Part shown: positions 35,501 to 47,500 of the stretch, in pieces
Layout of the letters: each line of letters starts with the position of its first letter
Numbering within the stretch: the stretch's first letter is position 1
Source of the DNA: Siphonodentalium dalli
Lineage: Eukaryota; Mollusca; Scaphopoda; Gadilida; Siphonodentaliidae
Reading direction: 5' to 3'
Assembly: GCA_032622095.1 (NCBI GenBank)
Contig: CP136064.1
Span: 257,587,863-257,651,862 of the forward strand
DNA length: 64,000 nt
Translations under genes and position numbers: made by a program
The notes under the pieces: model-generated
What the model was told of the DNA's origin: nothing
The model's database searches: none
What the model saw: the letters and a program-made list of their open reading frames with translations, nothing else

Positions 35501-38500
35501 GGCGGAACCCAAATTCGAACTTGAACTTACTTTTCGGCTAATAAACCCACATACCAAATTTTATTAAATTTGGTACACTCTAACTAAAGTTATCATCCGG
35601 ACAACAGGTTAACGCCCGCCCAGACGGACAGACCAATACTATAATACGGCCTTTTTTTCAAAAGGGCGTATAAAAACTGTAGGAAAAGAAAAAATTGTTG
35701 TTTATAAAAAACAAATATATATATAGATGATTCAAGAATTTACTGATACTTTTATTGCACAAAACCTTCAATTTTGTGTACCAGTTGTGATCATTCACCA
35801 CAATCTATATTCCAATGGCCGTCAATCCTCGTGATCATTCACCACAATCTATATTCCAATGACCGACAATCCTCATGATCATTCACCACAATCTATATTC
35901 CAATGACCCAATCCTCATGATCATTCATCACAATCCAATGACCGTCAATCCTCGCAGTAATAGAACAGGGCCAAGAACCTGCGTCACAAATCAAGTCTCT
36001 AACCCAAAGCAGTTGTGATTTAAAATTTGTTTAAATCAAATATAAATGTTTCTCTGATGGGACAAACTAGTATAAGCGGTGGAAATTCACAATTTACAAA
36101 TAAAAAATCAGAAATTGTTGAAAACTCTTATTTATACAAGGAAAATAGGTATTGATTATGCCCTAATTTTTAACATCAAACGCACCTCAACGGTTCAACC
36201 ATACAATATATGTTCGTAAAATGCACATAATTCCTTTCACTTGTAATTACAAAAACTCCTGCAACAAATATCTAGCTCATCCACTGCATGAATTCAATAT
36301 AGTCGCTATCTGAATGTCTGAAGCCACGGTTTATAGATTAAATTAGTGACGCAGGTTCCTGACTTAGCCCTGAAATAGTGTGTCTGTCATTTGCAGAATG
36401 AGGTCCCCAGAGGGTGAGTTTAGTGGTGCTATCCCTCACAGCGAGCTAGCATCACAAATATCATCCTCTGGGAACCTCATTCTGCTTAGGCGTCACCTGC
36501 TAAGGGAGACCTAGGATCAGATTCACCTATTAGTCACCTCAATTACGCATTTTATCTTAGAACTGCAAATTTGGAGATATAGAAACTGAACAGAAGTGAA
36601 TAAAATAAAATTATTTTGAGACTATAGATACTTTCCAGAGAAGATGAGGCCAAAGCAAAATGAGGTCCCCAGATGGTTAATTTCATGATGATAGACCGCT
36701 ATGTGGGATAGCATCACTAAATTCATCCTCTGGGGACCAGGGTCCGCGCTGGACCGAAATTTACTTTTGCCTAATAATAAGAATATTTTTTGCCAAATTC
36801 TTTTAGAATTTGCCAATGCTAGCTATCCTTGATAGTACATTTTTCTGCAACATTAAGTCTTGTTTCGACACTCGCGGTTTGAAGGACTTTTGTTTGATAT
36901 CGATAGGAAGCAGTTAGTTAATAATTATACTCGCATCTCTATTGTGGTTTATCATACAACAATAAACCAATCATCGAAAAATAAAATAATAGCAGTATAT
37001 TGTAAGAGTTTCATGAAATGAATGGTATTGATTGACCAATATTTGTCAACTGAGTCAATTAACCCTTTACTCAACAGAAGGGCCCTGTGCCAATGCATTC
37101 TCTTATATATGCGAGTCGACCATAGGTCGCCTCGCATATATAAGAGAATGCATTGGCTTAACACATTAAAAATTATAAAATTGTTAAAGAATGTAAGAAA
37201 AAATCGTAAAAAGTGTTAAAAAAAGATTTTTTTTAGGCCAATGCATTCTCTTATATATGCGAGGCGACCTATGGTCGACTCGCATATATAAGAGAATGCA
37301 TTGGCACAGGGCTAACTGTAACTATCACAATGTGGTCAAGGAGCCGGTTCCAATGATATCCATATTTGTATGGTTCTATTGAGACAGACCGAAGATATTT
37401 TAGGCTGTTGAAGCTTTATTTGGCCGGTTTTGGCCGGTTTGTTGGGTAAAGGGTTAAGAAGTGACTTGCCAAAACTTTTGCCAAATGAGAATATTTTTTG
37501 CCAAATGAGAATATTTTATGCCAAATGAGAATATTTTTTGCCAAATGAGAATATTTTTTGCCAAATGTGAATTATTTTTGCCAAATGTGAATTATTTTTG
37601 CCAAATGTGAATTATTTTTGCGATTGGCAAATTTGGCAAGTGGCAGCGTGAACCCTGCTTGGGACCTCATTCTGCAAAAGACAGACACACTATATCCAGG
37701 CTTGTTCCTGACCCTGGAGACTCAGTCTTACCTGAAATTTGGAGCGGAGGCCATCTCTAAAGCTAAACAGGCCAGGTTAGTTGAGAAGTAGGCCAGTAAG
37801 AAGAATATGGATGCAGCTGGAGCGATGGCATTCAGAGAGCCTATCATCAGTACAAGCTGAAAATTAAAGATGCATAATAATATTTATTTGGATTCGGGGG
37901 GTAAAACATATTTGATTCGAGTTGAGGAACCTACATATCAAAGCTCAGAGTTATTAGATATCGATTTTTGAAATCTATTATTTTTCACCATCGAGAATTA
38001 TTAGTGTGCCCAGTAAAAGTCAACGAGCGGACGGTCTCAGACTAAATTGCGAATGAAGATGGATAACTCTAAATCAAGAGGCTTTCTGTTGATAATAAGG
38101 CCAAATTTCGTCGAAGAACATGTTGATAAATAACACGTTTCGGGCAATTTTATACTATAGTTGACAGAGGTTAGCATTATTTTGGGGCAATTAATCTACT
38201 CTGATAACTGAAGAGGCCTCTCTAAAAATGTTGTTGTTGTTGTTGTTGTTGGAAATCTGATTATATGGGGACCATCGAATCGGATTGAGTACCTTTAACA
38301 ACAACAGTCAATTTGCGTAAAATTAGCCTGCACCAAACCATTTCCTTTTAAGAAGACTATTTTCTACCTGTTTATTTGCATAGAGATTAAGTGGTATTCT
38401 GATTTATTGGGTGATACTAAGCGTTATATTATGCTTATGGCATTAATTTCTGAGAGGTATTTTAAAGAATAAATTATTAACATACGCAACCAAATTGAAG

Positions 38501-41500
38501 CCAGATATTCACACTTCCATGATTGGAGCTTCCTGAAATTTTATGAAAACCCTGTACGAAAGCAATCTCTTTTATATGTGAGCCTCCCATATGGAGTATA
38601 TATAAAGATAATACATTGGACTAACAATATTGACCTTGACCTTGTAAGCCAGTGCATTCTCCCATTGGAGATTCGTATATATAAGATAATACACTGGCAC
38701 AGGGTATTTATTGCTGCACCAGCACAGCTCCCATCATGAAAGTGTGAACTATCAAAAGATCAGAATCGATTTTGATTATCCTCACTTCTAACAGATGTTA
38801 ATCTCTGAACACAGGAATTTAGTTTTGCACATGTACTTGCCCTTGCCCTTCCAAATGTATCTCTGGTGACAGTTGAAATAAGCATGAATGAAAGTTACTA
38901 CATCTGTATTATACTCACCTGAACTAAGACCCATGATATAATGACAGAAGCATAAGGATTACCTCCCTTTGTAGTTATAGTGGCAGGTTTTAAAAATATA
39001 CCTGCAAATATAGTGAAAGATAGTTTAGTAATACTTTCTGACCCAATATATGACTATTGCCTGCATTGGGGTGTAATAGCGAGAACTTAATATTCCACCC
39101 CAAGGCAGGCAATAGGTGTTTTATTATATATGACACATTTCTCGTCGTGCTGTGATGTCAGCAGGCAGATAAATAGTTCGAAACCAGGCGATAGGTCGCT
39201 TGACACAATTCGGGCCTCATGCCAATTGTGATGCCAACAGGCGGATAAATAATTTGAAGTCAATACACCGGGCGATAGTTCGCTTCCAACAACTCTCGCC
39301 TCGTGCCAATCATGAATAGTCAGCAGGCACAATTCTGGCCTCCAACCAATCGTAACATCAACAGGTCAATAAAAAGTTCGAAAACTCTAGCCTGGGCGAT
39401 AGTTCACAGTCAGCCGGTGCAATTCTGGCCTCACACCAATAATGACGTCAGCAGGCGGGTAATAGTTCAAAGACTTTAGCCCAGGTGATAGTTTGCTTGT
39501 AGGCAAAACTACTCTCAAACGCAGTTAGATAAATCAAAAGACAGTATGACCATCTGTGAACTCTATGTACCTTCATCCAGTATTAAACTAGTAAGTCTGA
39601 ATTAAGATCTGAACTAGATTCATCTATATGAACTAGCACCTAATGGATCAGTATGATACTAGTAGTATTAGTAGAGTAGTTGTGAGATCTATATCATACA
39701 TGACAATTCCCTAATTGAACTTCCCAGTAAAAAAAAACATTTTTTAAATGTTTTTTGGAGCAGGCAATGTACCCTCAGATGCGAGAAAATTGCTTCTTTT
39801 GATGTCAAATTTCTAAATCGGGCCACAGACTCTTGGCCGTTGAAGGCAAGGGTACGGTAGACCTGCTATGGGGACATGCATGTATTGACTGAAAAGGACA
39901 TTTCGCGATATTTGGGAATAAATATTTTGCAGAGATGTAATACAAAAGGTTCAAGGGAGATGAATGACAAGATCCCGATTTTGAGACCAACGAAAGCGTC
40001 TCTGAGATGCATGTACGGAAGAAATATTATAAAGACACAACATGCGTCAATTTATAGTGCTTTGTCAGAGGACACTATCAAAGCATATTTTTGTGAACAT
40101 TTGTGAAATGATTATAGCATACCGGGTATGTCATTTTGTATCAGAAATGCTCAAGTTATTTTAAATATACGATTATGGCATGTGCCAGCTGGCTCGGCGT
40201 ATAAATCAAACACACATAACACATGCGCCAAGCGAAGATAGCACGAACTGTGTTTGGAGTGAAGTATTAAACGGGCATAAAGGTCTCCTGAAATGAATGG
40301 TATTGATGGACCAACATTTTTCAACTTTCTTGAGAATTAAAATGTGACTTGCCAGATGAAACTATTTTTTGCCATTGGCAAATTTGTCAAGTGGCAGTGC
40401 AATCCCTGTCCGTGGTCCATCCCAGTGAGCCTAAATTAGGGGACTCTAAAAGACATGATGAAGTTGATATCAAAGTGGAGTTAACCTCATGGCTGAGTGC
40501 ATACATAAAATGTCACGCTGTGTGCTATACGTCCATACTGAGTATGGGATGTACTTCAGAACATATCATTCGTCATTATTCATAACTGGATTAGTGAGCT
40601 AGAACTAGCGTATCTTGACATTTGAAACAAAGTATTGTGATAGATAATAGCATTTGAACGGAGTCGGTTTCAGGGGTTGTGTGATATTTGCGACATATTT
40701 TTCCACTGGAAAATTGCCAAAACGTCCACAGCCTATCACATGACGTCATTTGGCATGAAGAGGTTAAAGCAGATTTATTTCAAGACTTTAGCACTATCAG
40801 TGGTGCAAGATTACATATAGATACAGTAATGCCCTGAGTAATCGACTCCTTAACCACAGCAGAATTATGGGTAACTTTTCAGGAATTAGTCGGAAATATG
40901 GCTTGTTGCCATTCATCGGAAAGTTCTCAGTGAGAGCTTTCCGATGAATGGCAACAAGCCATACTTCCAACTAAATCCTGAAAAGTTACCCATAATTCTG
41001 CTGTGTTTAAGGAGTCGATTACTTAGGGCATTACTGTATAATCCTGTGTCATCGTATGGTCATTGAAACTTACCAAACAATTGATCGACACCCAGAGCCT
41101 CGAGAATTCTGGAAGCACCGATCAGATTGCCGAGCGCAGATGACAGTGTTGTAGCAAACATGCCAATCACAACAAATGGTCCCCATAAGTTGATACTCTG
41201 CATGAATCCATAGTTATTCACCAATAGGAACCTAAAACACATAGTCAATGACACTGTAGATCCTGATAAAGACCCTGTATAAGGTGGCAGTTGTATATCA
41301 GCATCGTCTCATTTATTTAACTCTCTGGGCACTTGCAATGATATATCTCATTGCCTGTCATGATGTTCACCGTCGGTGATGGGATATCCTGTCGCCCATT
41401 ATTATATTTTCCATTGTTGGGTCCTGCAATTATTCGGTATTTAAAATAATATTGGATTCGACCTCAGTATTTGGTTTGATAATCGGTAGTGAATATCTAT

Positions 41501-44500
41501 TGAATATCTTGGTTTATCTTTGCGATGCTATTTTATGTCAGAATACCCTAAGATATAAATGTGGTCCAGTAAAGAACATCGCCATAGAGATTTAGACATC
41601 CCCTCATTATGAGAATAGTTTTCAATATAGTTCAAAGGGTCTGTTTCAGCTTGCTATCAACAAGCCTTGAAATAGTGTGTCTGTCATTTGCAGAATGAGG
41701 TCCCCAGAGGGTGAATTTAGTGATGCTACCCCACATAGCAGGCTAGCATCACCAAATTCACCCTCTGGGGACCTCATTCTGCTTTCACCTCAGCAGAATG
41801 AGGTTCCCAGAGGGTGAATTTGGTGATGCTAGCCCGCTATGCGGGGTAGCATCACTAAATTCACCCTCTGGGGACCTCATTCTGCAAATAACACACTATT
41901 TCAAGGCTTGCTGATCAACCTCCGTATTAAATAGAAAGTAGGTGACTTTGAGTGCTTACAGATTATATCTGATGAACTACACCTAAAAATGACAGAGGAA
42001 ATGGAATGCATTACGGAGATCATGGATAGCAACTTGTGAAACTTAAAATTCAGTAATCTTCATATGGATCTTTGTGAGCTTGATGATCAGACGGGGAGAC
42101 TTATGGTGACTTTAACCCTTTCATGATTGGAGCTGAGCTGGTGCAGCATAAAGATCATGTGCTAGTGCATCCTCTTATATATGAGAGTCTCCCATAGGGT
42201 GCCTCGCATATATAAGAGAATGCACTAGCTTACAAGGTCAAGGTAAATATTGTTAGGCCAATTGTTGCAAAGTACACGAGCCGTTCGAAAGTACTTCTTT
42301 TCAAGGAGAGTAATTTCCATCTGGAATAATCTACCAGAAGAAATAGTCTCCACAGAAAACATGATGACTTTCAAACAACTGTTAGATATTCACTTTTCAG
42401 ACAGACATCAAGTTTGAAAGTGATCTGGACTAAGTATTGTGGTTTTTAAGCATACATGCTTACAACGCTTGGAATTAAGAGTCAGTCAGACTCGTTCCGT
42501 GATTTATTTTGATTTGATTTGACTTGAATATAATCTTTTATATATGAGAGGCTCCCTATGGGATACTCGCATATATAAGAGAATGCATTGGCACAGAGTT
42601 TTTCGCAAAATTTCAGGAAGCTCCAGTCATGGAAGGGTTAAATTGTGAATTGGTCACAGATTGGTCGCATAGCGCTGTATGTATCTGATTATGTGTGGTG
42701 AGTGGCTGCTTGTGTTTCTATTAATATAAGCAGATTATGTAGTGACGTCAATTCAAAGTTTGTTCTCTGCGTTAACAAGTATTAATGTAACCCCAAAATC
42801 AGATATATTTCATACACATGTCAGCATCTCAGAATAGGTTTATTTCTTTGTAAAAGTATGGTGCAATATTAAAATTTATACCAAAATAATCAATAGTAGT
42901 TTTATGTCAATCTTTGAGAGTAAAATACGCATGAACATTAATAAGAATATGTCAAAATAAAATTTCAGGCCTAGGCCAAACAAACAAAAAAGGTTTTGAT
43001 TCTCGGGCATAGCCGCGTCTGGAAAAAAGGCCTGCGTTGAAGCATTTTATTACGATTTTCAAATTGACCGATGCTGTCAAATGATAACACGAAAATGGGA
43101 AACTAGAAAAGAGAAATTAGTTATGTTTCAAACATCGAATATGATAGACATACAATGGTGTATGTGTTGGTATTCAACAACAGACACTAGGCAATGATAA
43201 CTACCAGGTATATTGTCACCACAAGCTGCCCAAACCCCAAGTTTATTAAGTCAAATGTGTTTCCGTGCTGTAAACAATAATGATTTCCAATTTCGGGAAC
43301 GCAAACCGGAGAGAAATATGGTGCGTATTGGCGATGTGTATGCTGGTTTAATTTAATAGTATTTGAAGTTTTTATGGCTAGCATATATAGTTACTATAGT
43401 ATAGATGGATAAATATTAAAGTATATAGATAGATATAAAATGTATAATCCCGATTTAAACTTTGATTGTTTTAGTTCCGTTTCCGTCTTTGTTGTATTCC
43501 GTGTTTTATAACAGAGAACGAGAATCGAACGGACCTCAAACAAATCTGTCCATGCGTATTCTCTTTAATTAAGTTAAATTCACCGATGTTACTGAATATA
43601 TTTGGCGACAAAATTATCCGAGAACACCATTTTATAATGTGCAAATATATTTTTAATCGTTGTATTTTGGCTTGTTGGAATTAAAGCGTGATCCATAACT
43701 GAAAAATCGTAATTTTATTCCCAATGATTCAGTGATTTTAGAAATTAGAGACACTCGGTAGTCGGTGTCAAGGCCGTTAATTGTGCATAGATCATAGATG
43801 TACTAAACTGTGAATACTACCGAAAGGGTGTGCCTTTGAATGGAGAAAATCAAGAAACATGTAACTGAGGTGTGGCAGATGCAAACTAAAATTAAATGCA
43901 ACAAACAGTAGCAACAAACAGTCTGACATTTAAATAAAATATATGAAGTGTTTTCCATGTTACTGACATTGAAAAAAATCTCCCTATTTTTCACTAAATC
44001 TCCCTATTTCTGAGGACAAATCTCCCTATTTCCAATTATGAAAGTAAACAGGTCTGATATAAATAGATATATACTATAAGAAGGTACAAACATATATCAA
44101 ATATACCAACAATATATATATGATGTACGGGTAGTATAATGTGATAATTGGTCATTCTTTATAGTGGAATACATTAGTTTATATCAAAACAATGTTCTCC
44201 CCATAACAAAAATAAAAAATAAAAATAAAACCCTCGCTCCCTCATCGATTCTCAAAAAAAATTGCTTGAGAATCAAAACCCTTTTTTTTTTTGGCCCTAC
44301 CTACCGACCCTATTTTTTTCGGCTTGTAACCCAAACCAAACATTTAATTTTCTATGGCCTTATGACAGGTTATTTACCTGACTCAAAACCTGGCGTTTTC
44401 TTCCTGATCGCTAATGGTCGGAAGAGATATATTTGATTCGATATTCGTTTTGATACTGTGCAGTATTCGATTCAGTATGTTTAAACTTTTGTTTAGTGAC

Positions 44501-47500
44501 AATATATAGTGAAAACTCACCTGTCACATGATCCACCAATCAGAATCATGATAATGAGGTAGAAGCAGAAAGAGAAAAGCACGGCATAAAAGGTGCCCTT
44601 AGGTATAGAACTGCTTGGGTCCTTCAATTCTCCTGCAAACATAAAAATAACAAAGCTGAAATCGCATCCAGCCAAACCTGCAAATAGCGTGTCTGTCATT
44701 TGCAGAATGAGGTCCCCAGAGGGTGAATTTAGTGATGCTATCCCGCATAATGGGCTAGCATCACCAAATTCACCCTCTGGGGACCTCATTCTGCATGGCC
44801 TCATCTGCTATGGGAGACATAGACTCAGATTGAAGTCCCCAAATGGTGAATATTGTGATGTACTCCCATTAGGAACATCGATTATGCAATGTGTCGTCTG
44901 CCAATTTGGGGATATAGAGAAACTAAACTAAAAAAGAAATAGAATCTATGTGAGAAGAAGTTTCAATGAATATTTGATAATATAGAAATTTTCCAGAGAA
45001 GATGAGGCCTAAGCAGAAAGAGGTCCCCAGAGGGTGAATTTAGTGATGCTAGCCCACTATGCAGGATAGCGTCACTAAATACACCCTCTGAGGACCTCAT
45101 TCTGCAAATGACAGGCACACTAAACTCAGGCTTGCACTGTTGAAGTAACTTATGGTGGATTATCCTATGAAAGCCTACACGCTCCTGGTTAATTGTGGTC
45201 CTGCTAACTTTTTATGATGCTGGTGGGTCCTGCTGAATTGCTATGATGTTGGTAGGGCAAAGCTGTTAAACCTTTCATGATGGGAGCTGCGCTGGTGCAG
45301 CATTAATGACACAGTGCCAATGCATTCTCTCATATATGTGAGTCTCCCATAGGGAGCTTCGCATATATAAGAGTATGCACTGGCTTACAATGTCTAGGTA
45401 AATATTGTTATGCCAATGCATTCTTTTATATATGCGAGGCGCCCCATGGGAGACTCGAATATATAAGAGAAATCATTGGCACAGGGTTTATCACAAAATT
45501 TCAGGAAGCTCCAGTCATGAAAGGGTTAATATAAAGTACCATTATTTTATTTAACCCTTTCAGTGCCAAGTCCGATTTTTGTATCAACCCATATTTCCTT
45601 GATCATTTTTCAAATTTATTGATTATAATAATGTGATTACATTGATGGAAAGAGCTCTTAGAGATCTTTCCACCAATGTATCACATTATTATAATTAATA
45701 AATTTGAAAAATGATCAAGGAAATATGGGTTGATACAAAAATCGGACTTGGCAGTTGGCACTGAAAGGGTTAAAATTGTCATTTTTGCAGTGTTTGACTG
45801 ATCTGAATAATTCAGCAGTTCGTTGTAGAGCGATCCTGGATTCTCACTGAGGATGCATGACGTAATTACATTGCTAATAGTGATGTGACGAGAATTTCAA
45901 AATTAGCGATATCAAAATAATTAGGTGTTCAGTATATGAAATAAATATTGAGCTCAACTCATGTTGGTTTTGGTTAGAGATTATCTCACCCGAGAGGATT
46001 ATGGAAGGATACCCCTTGAGCTCTCAGGGTATCCTTCCGCCATTTGCTCTCATGTGATAATCACTAACCAAAAACAACAAGGTATGGCTCTATAAATTTA
46101 CAAGTCTTGAAATAGTGTCTGTCATTTGCAGAATGAGGTCCCCAGAGGGCGAATTTAAATTTAAATTCACCCTCTGGGGACCTCATTCTGCTTGGACATC
46201 ATCTTCTGGGAAGTATCTAGTCTCAAATTAACATTGTTTTTAGTAACTTTTTCCTTTCTGTTCAGTTTCTATATCCCCTTGGCAGAATGAGAATTCAAGA
46301 GCGTGAATTTGGTGATGCCATCCTGCGGTGTAGTATATCACTATCACTAAATTCACCCTCTGGGGACCTCAAGGTATATATATTTATCACATACTTATTA
46401 CCTAATATTTAGTCGTTATGTATGTGATAAACTACACCATTGTCTCAACTTGGCAGAATATACTAAGTATCAATATGTTACTAATTCCTTACCAGACAAG
46501 TTAGCACCGTTCATGATTCCAGTAACGCTGCTGAACAGAATGGCAAATACTGTGGCAAAATTCATGCTGCTATCACTGTTATAGTCGACTGTGTAGCTAG
46601 CTGAAATTATCCAAGAATTCATGAAATCATTGAAAGCCAATAATTGACACAACAAGAGGTTGCCCATTGGGTACTGGCATACCCCCATAGTGCTTAATTG
46701 AAATGTGAGCACAACAGAATCCAAATGTAAATGTTAAAAATATATATAAGTCTAAAAACATCACCGCTAATGGGACCCAAGGCACTCGCAGTGGGAAAAT
46801 GTTAAAAAAATATATAAAAGTCTTAAAACACCACCACTAAAGGGACCCAAGGCACTCACAGTGGGTAAATGTTCATAAAATATAAAAGTCTTAAAATATC
46901 ACCACAATAGGGACCCAAGGAACTCGCTATCGATAAATGTTCATAAAATATAAAAGTCTTAAAATATCACCACTAAAGGGACCCAAGGAACTCGCTATCG
47001 ATAAATGTTCATAAAATAAAAAGTCTAAAAATATCACCACAATAGGGACCCAAGGAACTCGCTATCGATAAATGTTCATAAAATATAAAAGTCTAAAAAC
47101 ATCACCACTAAAGGGACCCAAGGCACTAACAGTGTGTAAATGTTCATAAAATATAAAAGTCTAAATACATCACCACTAAAGGGACCCAAGGCACTAACAG
47201 TGGGTAAATGTTCATAAAATATAAAAGTCTGAGCAATCACCACTAAAGGGACTCAAGGCACTAACAGTGCGTAAATGTTCATAAAATATAAGTCTAAAAA
47301 CAACACCACTAAAGGGACCCAAGGCACTAACAGTGCGTAAATGTTCATAAAATATAAAAGTCTAAAAATATCACCACTAAAGGGACCCAAGGCACTAACA
47401 GTGCGTAAATGTTCATAAAATATAAGTCTAAAAACAACACCACTAAAGGGACCAAACGCACTCGCTGTGGGTAAATGTTCATAAAATATAAAAGTCTAAA

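Larger units (their letters stand above)
36738..37657. mobile_element. hAT-type non-autonomous element nested in H8
   Basis: The ends CAGGGTCCGCGCTG and CAGCGTGAACCCTG are inverted. Flanking 8-mers are CTGGGGAC (36730-36737) and CTTGGGAC (37658-37665), one mismatch apart and matching uninterrupted H8 sequence. Subterminal regions are rich in TTTTTGCCAAAT. It carries a PB3 insertion at 37063-37453. Without that it would be about 525 bp. Confidence 0.85.
36364..37704. mobile_element. Long H8 element interrupted by nested insertions
   Basis: The left end TTAGCCCTGAAATAG and right end CTATATCCAGGCTTG are flanked by the perfect 8-bp duplication TTCCTGAC (36356-36363 and 37705-37712). Unlike the compact copies, it has a central region (GGAGATATAGAAACTGAACA and GACTATAGATACTTTCCAGA) between the two hairpins, as at 44673-45134. 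A hAT-type element is inserted in the right arm. The H8 right end is 27 bases from the SLC12A9 exon at 37732. Confidence 0.85.

Noticed and set aside
36952-37219. Overlapping frames on both strands
   Set aside because: They are translations of the PB3 hairpins.
39876-40106. 76-codon plus-strand frame as an antisense gene in the SLC12A9 intron
   Set aside because: No recognisable domain, no neighbouring splice-consistent exons and unremarkable length for AT-rich DNA.
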